A DNA stretch of 64,000 nucleotides from assembly GCF_036669915.1 (NCBI RefSeq), contig NC_089313.1, positions 18,847,768 through 18,911,767 on the forward strand. Direction: 5' to 3'. The DNA comes from Pocillopora verrucosa (taxonomy: Eukaryota; Cnidaria; Anthozoa; Scleractinia; Pocilloporidae). Within the stretch, counting starts at the first letter, position 1; each line of letters starts with the position of its first letter. The position numbers were made by a program, and so were the translations under genes. Below the pieces are notes generated by a model, which ran no database searches, was not told the DNA's origin, and worked only from the letters and a program-made list of their open reading frames with translations. Of the stretch, positions 1-12,425 are shown in pieces.

Positions 1-260
1 ACTTAGAAGTAATTATAAGAGTGGCCAATCGAGGTTTTCGTCGAGAAACCAAAGATTAGCCGAAGATTAGCCGAAGATTGGCCGAGACGGTAGGGAAAGA
101 GTCTTTGATAGGTCGTAGTGTTCGTGCGCTCGTTCGTTCGCGAGCTATCGCAAGGCATGTTACATTATTCTTATGGTGTGTTACATGGTGCCGGTAGTTA
201 AAAAGCATGATCATCATTCGGTTTTTTAACACTCTTGTGAAAATTGTTTAAACCACTTAC

Positions 261-1025
261 CACAATGGGCAGCCAACAGAGAGAATAAAAAAGAGCCATG
301 AGACCTGTCAGATTGGACAGGATGATGGATTCCTTCTCTGCGCCAAACTGAGCCCTGATCTCCACTCCAACTGACCGGTCCATTTTCTTCAAAGCTCTTA
401 ACACTGACAGGTTCATGATGAACATCAGAAGAATACAGAGTGAAAAATTGCAGACAAACGCATGTACTACGACTTCTTCTCGTAAACTTTGTGAATAAAG
501 CGAGTACAAACAAATGGGTACTGGTTGCTTTGTGAGTTCGACTGTTTTTAATATAACGGGGAGACTCGCTAGTGCGCCTGCGTGTAGGAAGATGTACACA
601 GTTGCTGATACAATTTTGCGAAATTCTATGAGTTGCTCGTAGTAGAAAGGAAAACACATGGCGATAAATCTTTCCGCAGACATAACCAATGTTATCATAA
701 CTGTCATTGTCCCGAAGAACAGCAAACATAACGTGCTCACTGAACAACCGACTTTCCCCGCAGGCCATTCACCTGTCAGATAAGCAACCGCTGTCCAAGT
801 GTACCCGGTAAGCGCCAAAAGAATTCCCATGAGTGCCTGAAGGCCCATTAGTAAATCATTATACTTCTTTCTGCTGAATGACACTTTTTTAAATACAAGC
901 AAATAATAGGCGGCTATGGAGTTTATCAATACAGTCACAAATGCATAGACGATCGTGCAAACGCCTAGAATGAAATTTTGTTTGATTTCGTAATCTCTGC
1001 TGTGGTTTTCTGATTTGGTTTCCAT
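261..1025 (-). CDS. Rhodopsin-like (class A) GPCR, 5' coding exon; gene runs off the left edge
   Basis: This exon encodes 255 residues with six hydrophobic segments at about 16-44, 58-82, 92-117, 138-160, 186-210 and 238-255. An ERF triplet at 118-120 stands where DRY is usual, and a CWLP motif at 250-253 marks TM6. Cys94 at the top of TM3 and Cys172 in the second extracellular loop could form the usual disulphide. The exon ends in phase 0 at 261, followed on the minus strand by GTAAGT. TM7 and its NPxxY motif therefore lie in an exon beyond position 1, because no such motif is present in 1-260. An acceptor-like pyrimidine run ending in AG at about 1061-1062 suggests that a 5' UTR intron precedes the ATG at 1025. 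The ligand is unknown. The family assignment is firm, the subfamily is not, and reading through the donor gives only a spurious tail to 198. Confidence 0.85.
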
Positions 1026-1060
1026 ATCTCAGAAATCAAGCAAGCCTCTGTGCTGTTCCT

Positions 1061-4000
1061 GAAAATTAAAAAAATGACAACTGATATAATTTTCTGAATA
1101 TGTTAAAAAATGCAATATTGGTATGGATAGCTTAGATTTATACTCTACACATTAAATTTCAAAAACACAAAAATTCAAAATGAAGGCCATGTTTTCGTGA
1201 ATTCGAAGATCGTTTGACATAAAGAGCTGAATAGTAAATAACGTCGGTTGTTTGGTCCTCTGAGCCGGAGAATGAGTGAACACCACGATCTCGCACAATT
1301 TCATTTTCGATTCAAGTAGGGCTATAGGGTATAGTAGGGCTTCACGTTTTGAAACGTACGAGATTTCACGTTTTCTTTGTCCTTTTAAAATATCTGGCCT
1401 TTTATATCTACGTAATCTAGATTCTCCAGTAGTAACTGTCAAATGAGTGTTTCACGCTGTAAGGGTTGATGGTGAATTTATCAAATGGCACAACTGACCT
1501 TTTTGGTTACAGGGCCATGAGTGTCGATGAAAACCAAAAGGTTTAGAAACGATTTGCGGAGGAGCTGCTTTCACGGAGTCCGTCTACGTTAAAAGCACTC
1601 TAAGTGAGCTGCATCATGTTGCCACCTGTAAATCAACGTATTTCTGCCTTTATTCAAAAGTACACAAAAGTGCACAAAAGACACTAGCTATCTGGCCGCA
1701 AAAACTATATCATGAATGAATGAAGTAAAATCTTAAATTAAGTTTAGGAGATTAACAAAAAACGATTAGAGAGAATACGTCACACTGTCGATAATTTCGA
1801 ACGGCTTCTAAATGTAAAGAAACGAAAGCACTACTGGATTAAACCTGCAATTATGGACTCGGGTAGATTGAAAAAAGACTTTTCTTTTCTTTCATCTCTT
1901 AAAAACATCAACGTGATAAAAATATTGAATATTGACTAAGGTACATGACAAAAATTGTGGGTTTAGTACAAGGTAAAGGTGAATTTTGGATAAACAAAGA
2001 TAGAACCCTGCTCTAAAATAGATTGAAATTACTATCGCGAGATGCTACGAGGGAATTAAGATATCAAAATTACGACTTTCATTTCGTGTTGTACAGAAGT
2101 CTTTCTTTCCACCAGAATTACCCGTCAATAGATCGTTTATTAACAATGAATGTTTCCTCTCAACAACATATTACCAAAGAAGTTCATAATCAGAATGGAT
2201 TTCCTAACTGCTTCGTAGTTTTACACCTTTGAATATTTCAGAAATCCTAAACGTAAACAAAAGTTATTTTTAGTTGTCATTCAAATTGGACAATTTCTTT
2301 TAGTATGAGCCTTTCTGTTGCTTACATTACTGCATTTTCGCAGATGCTTTTGAAGCGTGATCGGCTCTCTTTTAGTCTATGTAGATTTTGAAAATTGTGA
2401 TTGAAAACCGAAAGATCTCTCTCGAGGCAGGATAAGAAACGACTAAAACGTAAATTATTATTTTTTTCATAATTCGATGGGAAATACATAACAGATGATA
2501 CAATCCAGAGCTGAACAAGTTTTCGAAGTTATAACTAAAAAAAACCAGATAAACATACAAACCCTTCATATTAGAAGCATTCAGAAGCTGGAAAACCTGT
2601 CTGAATTATCTACAAAAACCGAAATAAAATTAGCTGCCGGAAAACCGTAAAGCCGTCCACAGCATGGCGCATCAGACAAGCTAATAACAAAAAACTGAAA
2701 ATCACTTTTTCATTCTTAGCACCGAAGACTTTGAGGTAAAAAGGGAAAAGCTAAAAAAAAAAGAAACAATGGATATTTAGACGAAAAAGTGATCATTTTG
2801 AGTCCAAAGATCGACAAACCTTACCTCAAAAATCAAATTACCGAAAAAAGAACTCTCTTTCATAACAGCTTTTAAAGCTACCTCCTGAAAAGTAAAATAA
2901 TTTGTTTACCTTTATTTTTATTAAGTTGTTACTCTACTGGTAGAAATGAAATTACTGTTATGATCGGCGATTGGATTTACGTCACAAGTTTTGTGCTCCG
3001 ATAAAATTCACCAACAAACAATATGCTTTCAGTGCTCGCTTCCCAACTTTAACATCTAAAATGTTATGTTACAGTATCGCTTAAAATGCGACATGTCGCC
3101 ATCGAATTAATTACTTAGACGAGAAATAGTAGAGAGCATAAATTGGAATAAATCTTCCCTAAAGAAGAAACTAACAGAGGCTCTTGACTGGACAGATTTA
3201 TTGTTATTTTTTTCCTTTCGTTATGTGAAAATGCCATCAACTGGCTTTGTTCACATCAGCATATCGATCTTTTAAGGAAAGCATCATTACATGACCTATT
3301 GCCTCCAGTGTCGAAAGCTGTTAACGAAAATTGCACAAATTTGCCGGATAATTTAACTAAGTTTCGGTATATTTTCATTGACATTAAAAGATGACCAAAT
3401 GCGAAGTTTGCAATAAATTTATGCTTTTCTACGACACAACAAAATTTAAGGATCAGACCACTAATCCCTAGCCATCATTTGTACAACTGGATTGTCTTAA
3501 ACTCTCATACAGAACGAATCGACAAAAGAAGAGAATTTATCCGCAGGGACACAAAAATGATGTCAAGAGATAATACTTTGTACTTGAATGGCAGTCTGGC
3601 TCATGAAGAAAAACTCCGTTATAGAACTAGCAACTAATCGTACTTACATAGGCTTGGTCGCCTTTTTGCAAAGAGACAGAAGGAGGGAAGCGAAGATGGA
3701 CGTCAAGTGAGAAGTTATTTACCTATGACGAACTCAACCTTCATTTGCAAGTTTAAGTACCATTTAACTCTTCTTAAGAGAACTTGGCTAAATTCGCTCA
3801 ATTATTGAAAACGCCACTTGAAATATTTTCCCAATAGAAATAATTTGCTACTGGCGTCATTCCCGCTTTTTTCAATTGTCATGTCAGTACAATGACTGGT
3901 ATATTACTTTTACTGAATTTGTATGTGTGTGCACTCTGATTGGTTTAAAAGTGTTTGCGTGGTAATTTGTATTGTTTGTATGTCAGACGTGAACTCATAC

Positions 4001-4439
4001 GAATTCCATGTCTTTAGAACGCTTGAGACAGCCAAAGAGAAATTAAAATTGATCTCTCTCTTGTGGTGGGTGTTTAAAAAAAGGTGAAGCTTCAGCAAGG
4101 ATTGATGCGTTTTCTTCTTCCCGTGCTCGTGAAAAATTAATTAAACATCATTTTCCATGTTACACTAACAACATCACCTTTATTGTAACCTCAAATTTTA
4201 ACAAGCTATAGTCATTAATGATTGATTCACCTGGCTAACAATGATCATGATAATTGGAGGGTACCAGGAGCCTGAAATAACTAATCAGCTGAAAATGACA
4301 GGTAGCTGGATTAGGTTAATGTTATAGCGTGGGTACAGCATAGTCAACATCCACACAATTTGTACAGACATCATATATGCAAAAACAAAGAATTATGATA
4401 ACGTAATCAACATTACACAGTAAATGGTTTTCGATTGAC
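1061..4439. other. Intergenic or intronic DNA, no gene seen
   Basis: AT-rich sequence in which every open frame is short, mostly lacks a good ATG and shows no recognisable motif. It may include 5' UTR exons and introns of the minus-strand GPCR. I see nothing else in it. Confidence 0.6.
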
Positions 4440-4562
4440 AACAACCATTCACTTGACTCGGGTGATGACCTCCGCTCAGGTTGTCGAAACGTCAGTCACC
4501 ACTGCCGACAACAGTCCTTCTAAGGAATGCACTCACCCGGACGATCAAACTACGCTATTACA
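4440..4562. repeat. Dispersed repeat containing GTCGAAACGTCAGTCA
   Basis: A moderately GC-rich island inside AT-rich DNA. It holds the core GTCGAAACGTCAGTCA (4475-4498 region), close in sequence to the CGAAACGTCAGCTTT core of the elements at 5325 and 9400. This looks like the terminal part of a mobile element family. The flanks do not show clear ends. Confidence 0.5.
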
Positions 4563-5324
4563 TATTTAAAATTCTTCGAAGATCAAATAGGGGCGAGTTT
4601 TTCATTCTCGACAAATAGAGTATCTTTTATTGTAATGAAAAACAACGCATACACAACGAACATAAAAGAAACATGAAGGTGAAAAATATCAGTAGTTTGT
4701 CAGACGGTCAAAATGAGCGCCCCCTTGTTACAATCGCTCTGCTGGCTTGAGCCGAGCTATGATGTATACATATCGTTGCTTCACGCGACACATTTGAGAT
4801 ATATACATATATTTAAACACTCGCTCTTGGTTCCTGATTTTCTATTTTCCAGTTTTGTTATGTTTTTAGTATGGTATGGTACAGATGCCATCAAATTATC
4901 CCAGCCAAACCCAATGTTAGCTTCACAGTTACGAGCAACAAAGGTTATCGTCTATCACGTTCTTTCCTCTTGTTCACAGCTTACGTGGAGTGATATGCTT
5001 TAAGCCGTTTCGTGTTCATCTATGAATTAATAAAACCAAGATAAAACTATCCTTGTTGACAGCTCTGAGCGCATGATTGTTGAACTATTCTGAATCGTAC
5101 ACAGTAAATGGTTTGAACCACGAGACCACAAGACCACGAGACTCATTATCTTCTCAGAAGTAACAGTTGCTCATATCTGAATCTGTCTATTACCCATGCC
5201 TCTCTCAGGTAAGACGATAATGGCCCAGTTAATGGCCCATGTTAACTCGCGATTCTCGCTCGTTTAGCAGTGTCGTAGAAAAACTGTATTTATAGTACAA
5301 CGGGATAATTTTATATTATTAACT
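4563..5324. other. Intergenic, no gene seen
   Basis: The 96-codon frame at 4713-5003 has no recognisable motif and no splice-consistent partner. A low-complexity stretch of repeated CCACGAGAC-like units lies near 5118-5140. Confidence 0.5.
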
Positions 5325-5545
5325 GACTTGATAACGTAAATTGGCCACCGTCAAGAGTTTAAAAGCTAACGTTTCGAGCGTTAGCCCTTCGTCAATCGCT
5401 CTGACCAAGGGCTTACGCTCGAAACCTCAGCTTTTAAACTCTTGACGGTGACCAATTTACGTTATCAACTCAGTTGATAATACTAGATTACCCTGTTATA
5501 TTTTCCCATCGACGCAGCACCACAGCTTCTTTAAAAACTTACCCC
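5325..5545. repeat. Mobile-element end arranged as a long palindrome
   Basis: About 60 bases at 5330-5395 reappear in reverse complement at 5406-5470, from ATAACGTAAATTGG outward, with roughly ten bases between the arms. The right arm continues with CTGTTGTATT- and CGACGCAGCACCA-like sequence to about 5545, and that continuation matches the single copy at 9400-9535. A fold-back of two element ends, or a terminal inverted repeat structure, would explain it. Confidence 0.8.
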
Positions 5546-7280
5546 TTTACGTATTTAGTACAATTTTGTGCTGAAATTATACAAACGTCACTTTTTGGCT
5601 GAAGAAGATTTAAAGTCAACAGGCCCTTTGCCCTCTAAGTGGGTGTAAAAATTAGTCTGATCGTAAATCAGATCGTAAACACTTCATAGCGGGCCACAAT
5701 ATAATTCAAGCATCCGTAATGGAACATGTACGCTTTAAGACACATCTATTTAACACAATCTCAACAGCCTTTTGAAAGACTAATATCTTCTTCATTGTCA
5801 TTTTTTTCTTTACACCAACGAGAATTATATAAAACGCACGAGTGCTACTGGTTTGATCTTGACTGATGTGTACACTGTCTTCCTATAACTTTAACAGTTA
5901 AATCTTTTTTAGTATTTTGTGCGGGTAATTCTGATCGAATATGCGGATTTTTATGGTGGCAAGGAAACAAAAAATCAACCTTTAATTCAGCAGCGCTGGC
6001 GAATGATTTCCATTCTTTGGGTGTCAGTGTTCAGTTTGTTTGTTTGGGAATGCTTTTCATTATGAAAAAAACAACTGTTTGTAAAGTGTTAAAGACCGGA
6101 AATTTTGAAAACGTGAATTGTGTTGATACACTCCTCTACAGTGCATGTTTAATATTCTTACGTATACTTAGGTTAGGAAAGCCAATTCCACCCTCAAGCT
6201 TGGCTTCGAAAGTGTTGACTGAATTTTTAAGAAGAAAGTATTTCTATCCATTAACTTAAAAGTAAAACAACATTAAAATCACAACAGGGTGGCAAATGCA
6301 CGAGAAAAATGTGGCGTAAATGAGGCTTGAGATTGAAATTTCAGCAAATATCTTACCTGAGCGAGGTTATTGTTTTATTGTGAACTGGGTCTTTCTCAGG
6401 CGTTAAATGTTTCTCACAGTATTGTATGAAAGGTGTTAATCTTATGAAACTGTGCAGAATTTTTCTTCTATTTATTTAGTTTACTCCTGTTGTTGGTCTC
6501 AGTTGAAGGAAGCTCTGCCGGGAGATGCCTGAAGCAAGCCAAGCTCGGATAAAAATTCGTTTGAAGGTTTGCTTTCATATCAGTACATCGTAAGCACTCA
6601 GTAACTGAATACAATCTAATCCAGTATATTGTTTTGTTTAGGATAGTCTTATTTTGTAGACAAGGCTGAAACTAAAGCGAATTTTTAGATTTGTTTTTTT
6701 GTTTTGAGCATGGGATGTTCTTGGGAGCGCTCAAGTATCGAATGTTCCTCAATAGCATGCTATTAACATTTGGGCAATTTCAGCTTCAAAGTTCCAATGA
6801 AAAAAGGTTCTTTTTGAAAAAAAGGTATGGCCAAGATCCTTTAATTTCCTACGGCAAGCTATGATGAAAACCGAAATATCATATCACTTATTCTCTAACA
6901 CAAATGTTTCTTCAGTAGGACGTACGAAGATACAATTTACTCTTTCGATGCCGGTCCCATTCGTAGGCTGTAAGAAGTGGGAAAATGTCTGTGAATTTGA
7001 CAAGTCAGTCGTACTTGTCGTCTAAAAATTTACAGTTATCTGGGGCTTCTAAGGACTGCCCCGTGCTCTCCCCACCAATCTGGTCTGAAAGGGACTGGAA
7101 TTGAAACAGAAGGGCGGGGTTTGGGGTTACCATGCTACCGCAGCTGTGTTAAGTTTTATTTCATTCAGTTCAGATTTTCATTACATCTTCGTTATCTACT
7201 TTGAACAAAGTGTTACTACTGCTGCTTTGGTGAAAACTTGGTCTTTTTTCATATTTCAGCTACTTAAGTACCCTTGCCAG
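5546..7280. other. Intergenic upstream of the peroxidase, no gene seen
   Basis: No recognisable coding exon. The segment just before 7281 has an acceptor-like ATATTTCAG at 7251-7259, so the peroxidase probably has at least one untranslated exon in this stretch. The open frame running from 7101 is intronic or UTR sequence in phase with the first coding exon. Confidence 0.5.
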
Positions 7281-10200
7281 ATGAACATGGTTACTTTTGT
7301 GATTGGACTGATCTTTGTTCCCTGTCTGTCCATGTCCATGTTCATATCTCCGCCCATCACGTCCCCCGTCCCCCATCCCGTCCCCCGTCCCGTCCCCCAT
7401 CCCGTCATCAGTCCCGTCCCCCATCACCGACCCTGCATGGTAACCGCTGGTCTTGTTTGCCATGATTTAAATCAATACCGCTCCCAGAATGGTGAATGTA
7501 ATAATCTTAAGAATCCACGCTGGGGCGCAGCCATGACCGCCTTCAAAAGACTATTACCAAGCAGCTACCAGAATAAAATATCCTTGCCGAGGTACTTGAA
7601 GGTAATTACTTTTCAGAACTATATATTCCGCTTGACTAACAAATACGTTTATAGGAACCAAATACCATGAACAGATCAGATAAATTGGGAACGTAATTGA
7701 CTCTTTGTGACTTCAAATAACTTGGCTCTGGTCTAGTTAACTCGATGGGCAAATGTTAACAAGGGGGATTAGTCGTTATCCACCGGCGGATAAGTGCCAG
7801 CGAAACAAATTAACGGATTGCGGAGTTACCACCGGATATCCATCGGGTATACACCCGATATTCGCTAAGTAACCACCAAATAGAGAAACATATTCCAATT
7901 CCCTTCATAGAACACTAGAAATACTTATTATTAAATAGACAAATATTATCTGTTCTGTTTACCTACGCGTTAAAATTTCTAGACAGCAATCTACTTGAAA
8001 GATAAATTATTTAATTGTATGCATAATTGCATAATTGTTCTTACTTTTGGAAATTAATAAGACTGTTTTCAGCTTGTGCTATGGTTTTAGAGGGGTTTGG
8101 CGTCAATTTTTGAACTGCATTTCTCTCTTACAGACAGATTCAAGTCCTTCCACCTTGTTTCCAACCATAGCGCTGGTCAGTCCTCTGCCAAACGCAAGGA
8201 CCGTCAGTCGAATGTTTTTTCCTCAAAGTCAGAACCCAGAGTCACCATGGCAACAATCACCCCAATCCCCACAACGCACAAACATGGCGTCTGTGTTTGG
8301 TCAATTCCTTACGCACGATGTAATTTTGACATTGCATGACGGAAATGAAGTCTGTGACGACCGGTGTAGTGATCTTACCACAGAATGCTTCGGGATCACC
8401 ATTGCAAACATATCAAACGACCCTGTTTTCACTGAATGCATTCCAATGACGCGCGCCTCAAGGTGTCAGTTTAAGGGTGTACAAGAGCAAATTAACAGTG
8501 CCACTGCCTTCATAGACGCCTCACAAGTCTACGGAAACAACGAGGAGGAAGTGGAAAGAGTACGCGATATGAACTCACTGAATGGTCTTCTTCGCACAAC
8601 CTGTCATAATGAGGCCGTTAAGCCACTCTTACCTCAGCTACAAGCTGATGATCCTAAAGTATTTTGCCGCTCATACAGCAATAAGACTCCCTGCTTTTAC
8701 ACAGGAGACTATAAAAGGAATAATGTTAGTCCAGGTTAGTCAAGTGACATGGCTGTTTCACAGCTTTTCTTAACCTGCATCATTAGGATGTAGTCTCTGC
8801 TCCTGTCACTAAGAGCAGCTTTCGTTTGATTGTTGAAATTATTCCTTGATTGCGCTGTGATTGGCCTACAAAACTCTCACCACCTTCTTTACTAAACAAA
8901 ACAAAACGAAAGCCCTAATCCATACTACGTCGCTCAGATAATTTAAAAAACAGCTATTTTGGTCCGGAAACCTAAAGAAAGTTTTCCGTTCATACTGGAA
9001 AACGGAAAGAAAGGAATGTTCTCCGTCCACGATAACCGGGTAGGAAAAGCAGGACTGCACCCTAGCTAGAGTAGGGAAGTAAAAGTGCAGTAAAATGGGG
9101 TATCAGATTCGATAATGACTCGCAGCAGTGTATCCTAAAGTTAATCCCAATTTCCCTTATCATCCTGAGCAGCATATGGCAGTTTGCGGCCTTTCCCTAC
9201 ATTTAGCAGTTCGGAAAGCCGCAAAACTCTAGAACAAAAATTTATCTTTCAAATCGGTACCCTTAATCCCCACGTTATCAAAGGGCGCTTTCCATTCAAA
9301 TAAGTTATTTTTGTTTTTTTCGTCACCATATTCCTACCAATAGCGTAGCTCCATTTTTTGCATATAAACACACGCACACAACCCACAATTTCTCCATTCG
9401 ATCTGACGAAAGGCTAACGCTCGAAACGTCAGCTTTAAAGCTCTTTACGGTAACCAGCTCTGTTGATAACACTAAATTACCCTGTTGTATTCTCCCACCG
9501 ACGCAGCACCATGGTTTCTTGTAGAAACTTACCCTCTTTACTCATTTATTTAACAGTTGTGTGTGCAACACGTTTTAAAAACATGTACTTTGCAAGCACG
9601 TAAATGTACTCTGATTCGGAGCGCGGAATCCGAAGATGTGAGGTTCGATTCCTAATGGGGACTCGGAATATTTTGCTTTGTTCCACGCTCGTGACGAGAC
9701 GGAAAACATCTTCCTTTAATCATGTACTTTCTTCTCTTTTGTCTCCTAAAGCTTTAGCTGCCATGCACACTATTTGGGTGAGAGAACACAACAGGATTGC
9801 CTTAGAACTGCGTGAGATAAACCCCCACTGGGATAAAGAACGGCTTTTTCAAGAAACAAGGAAAATCATAGGAGCTATGATGCAGCATATATCATATAGC
9901 GAGTACCTCCCAACTATACTCAGTAAACAAATGGTAAGGTCTTTGTTGAAACTGTAACAATACCACGATTTTTTTTTGTTTAAATCCATCTGTTTATTTG
10001 ACGGGGTATGTGTCATGTCTTAATTTTTAGTGAACTTTTCAATTGATCGTCGTGAACTCAAACTCGCAGTGATCACCTACGCTAAGAAGCAAGAACGAAG
10101 AGCTAATGAGAAACGAAATTAAGAACAGAAAAAACGCCTGATTGGTTGAAAAGGATGCGTGCGTTTCATGGACCAATCACAAGCGCAATGACGATTATTT

Positions 10201-12308
10201 TGACATTCACCTGAAAACTGCCGAAATAATGACGTCACTTACGTGACTCTTTCCGTTTACTCCCTTTACGTTATCATCAGGACGCAAAAGTGTTCTGAAT
10301 TTTGCTGAGGTTTTCGAAATAATTCTGATATTGCTCTTTTTGATTAGTTTACTTTGCTGCGTGATTAGCTCAGAAAACTCGTGCCACTTTGTTAATCACT
10401 AGGATTCAAAACTTTTAAGTTTTGGAAGTTTCAATTGCTTTAAAAATCAATTCCAACATGCTCTTCAGGCAGTTTCAATTCTCATTGGTTACTTCTGATA
10501 TTTTCCTCTCTTCTGATTCGCTGTTGTGATTACTTTGGTTTTACGTCACTCAGTCGATATAAGCTCTTTTTCTATGACAAGTCTCAAAACGAACTCGTAT
10601 GATTGCAACAAAAAATTCCAACAATTGTAAATAGAATAATCGGTACTGTTTTTAACAGCTTCAAGATTACGAACTGAATCCAAACCAGCCATGGAAATAC
10701 GACCAATTCGCTGACGCCTCCATTGCGAACAGCTTTGGAGCCGCAGCGCTAAGGTTTGGTCACAGTACTGTTGGCAATATGTACACAAGGCCTGATTTCT
10801 TTGATATGCCCATAGACGATATGCACAACCCGACTCCTCTGTACAATTTACAGCAGGGAGGTGTGGATAGTATCTTGAATGGAATGCTGGAACAATCTGC
10901 CAGGAAAATTGATAGGTAACATTGAATGTATTGTAACTGAAACAAGACCACAAGTTACTTCAGCCTTGGTTGAGCTCATTTTGTTGTGTTCTTGAGCGAC
11001 ACACTTCTTTCTCCCTCTCCACTTAAGAGTATGAAAGGGTACCGGTCTTGATATGGATCTGACGAAATGCAGGGGGGAAGGGGAAGGGCAATGTGGGCTA
11101 CTTGGCCCCAGTGCAAAACTTCTATGGCATTGAAATTTGTAGCGGGTATAGTTTGGAAAACCTGTTCCTCGGCTTGGCCTGTGATATGTTTCTCCTTTTT
11201 CGGCCTTCAAAAGAGTGTTGTGTTTGTTCAAAAGGGTGCTGTGTTTGTTCAAAAGGTTCTTTTCATGGGCGTTAACAATGAAACTAAAGCCTGGACCGGG
11301 AGTCACCGCTGATCTTGTAGCAATAAATATCCAGCGAGGCAGAGACCATGGCCTTCCACCATATGTCAAGTTCAGGGACCACTTTCACGTGAGTAAAAGA
11401 AGCATTCCAAACGAGCTCAAGTCTGAGCTGATAAATCTGTATGGTGATCTTGACGATGTGGATTTGTATGTTGGTGGACTCCTGGAAACCCCTGTTGCAG
11501 ACGGGGCAATGGGGCCGACCTTCTCTCACATTTTAGCTGAAGGATTCAAGTAAGTGCCTAAATGTACTAAAATTTTTCATTGTTTATGTGGTGTAAAAAA
11601 AAAATTGATACAAGTGCGACGGTGTGGCGTGAGGCGCATACTTTTCCAGATGAAATAACAACTGGACGTGATCAAGGTTGGGCAATGCTTTAATACCTTC
11701 TTTATTATTTTAGGTTTATTAGCTAAAGGTGTTTGCTCTGAATTAATAGCAACCCTAACGATTGTTGACTATCGTATGGTTGTGCAAAACAACGGTAGTC
11801 TCATTAAGTAACTGTTCAGGTGGACGTAAATGTTTAGCTGGGGTGATTTTGGCTTCGCTTGACTTCGCTCAGCGACTTATGTTTCCCTCGCTTCGGGCAG
11901 TTTGCTCGTGTTTACTCTGAGTTCTCGTTCGCTCTCTGTGGTACCTGCCCTTGCGCTTTGCTCTGACTTGCCGTTGTGGTTGCCTAGGTTAGGATTTACT
12001 ACACTCAACCGAATATTGATAGCCTAGAGGAAGGTAGAGCATTTACAATTTTCGAGGTAATTTTTCTCTTTTTAAGAAATCTGCGAAAAGGGGATCGTTT
12101 TTGGTACCAAAACTTGGACTCGCCAACCGGATTTAATTCTGATCAACTGAAGGAGATAAAGAAAGCTTCTCTTGCTAAAATCATCTGCGACAACAGCGAT
12201 GCGATATATAGAATTCAGCGCATGGCCATGTTAAAAGAAGGTTCGGGAAACGAGAGAATGCCCTGTGCTCAACTTCCTTATGCAGATCTCAGCAAATGGA
12301 GAGACGAG
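7281..12308 (+). CDS. Secreted animal haem peroxidase (peroxinectin/peroxidasin-like), C-terminal exon unresolved
   Basis: Six exons splice in phase: 7281-7601, 8134-8734, 9752-9933, 10659-10915, 11256-11549 and 12077-12308, giving 629 codons. The protein opens with a signal-peptide-like segment ([15 protein letters not shown]) and a Pro-rich repeat of the [10 protein letters not shown] type. A full An_peroxidase domain follows. Seen: the NNLKNPRWG entry motif, distal Gln and His (GQFLTHD), the TAFIDAS calcium loop, catalytic Arg at 8716-8718, REHNR, proximal His (RFGH) and NIQRGRDHG. Such enzymes use hydrogen peroxide to oxidise halides or phenolic substrates outside the cell. Odd: both residues that normally form ester bonds to haem are replaced, Asp by Thr (8311-8313) and Glu by Val (8725-8727). 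The domain ends near KWRDE at 12308 with a GTAAGG donor. The last exon may be 12650-12661 (three codons and a stop, weak acceptor) or one starting at 12815. Confidence 0.92.
7362..7430 (+). repeat. Tandem repeat of CCCGTCCCCCAT units inside the first peroxidase exon
   Basis: About five degenerate 12-base units encode a run of alternating Pro-Val/Pro-His/Pro-Arg after the signal peptide. Because the unit is a multiple of three, changes in copy number stay in frame. The reverse strand is also open here, which creates spurious Gly/Asp-rich frames. Confidence 0.85.
9400..9535 (+). repeat. Copy of the CGAAACGTCAGCTTT element in a peroxidase intron
   Basis: Sequence from GACGAAAGGCTAACGCTC to about GTAGAAACTTACCCTC matches the right arm of the palindrome at 5406-5545, including the CGACGCAGCACCA core. 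It is a single, non-palindromic copy. Confidence 0.75.
9590..9725 (+). repeat. tRNA-derived SINE-like element
   Basis: A perfect pol III B-box-like GAGGTTCGATTCC (9639-9652) lies downstream of a degenerate tRNA-like head. It is followed by a tail with CCACGCTCGTGACGAGACG. It sits in the intron before the exon at 9752. No functional tRNA fold is evident. Confidence 0.6.
11210..11262 (+). repeat. 21-base tandem repeat providing three alternative splice acceptors
   Basis: The unit GTGTTTGTTCAAAAGG-like sequence is repeated so that acceptor AGs would open the exon at 11214, 11235 or 11256. All three are 21 bases apart and in the same phase. The 11256 choice gives RFFSWALT, which fits the usual sequence before NIQRGRDHG, so it is taken as the main site. 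Confidence 0.7.
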
Positions 12309-12336
12309 GTAAGGATTCGGTTCGGTCTTGTATAGG

Positions 12337-12425
12337 TTTTCCAATAATATATAACTCTTGAAGTCCAGCCATTCCTGCCTGACTGCTCCTCTCCCGCTTT
12401 CCCGTCATTCCTTTCTCCCCCACTT
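12337..12425. repeat. Dispersed repeat, copy 1 (partner at 14605-14690)
   Basis: Begins CCAATAATATATAACTCTTG and runs through CATTCCTG and TTTCTCCCCCAC. The copy at 14605 matches it over about 85 bases with scattered differences. It lies in or after the peroxidase 3' region. Confidence 0.8.

Noticed and set aside
226..768. 180-codon plus-strand frame
   Set aside because: Antisense shadow of the GPCR exon, no motif of its own.
7101..7280. Upstream extension of the first peroxidase exon from a TTG
   Set aside because: No ATG, and an acceptor (ATATTTCAG) precedes 7260. The signal peptide begins at the ATG at 7281.
7260..7463. Gly/Asp-rich minus-strand frame
   Set aside because: Shadow of the Pro-rich tandem repeat in the first peroxidase exon.
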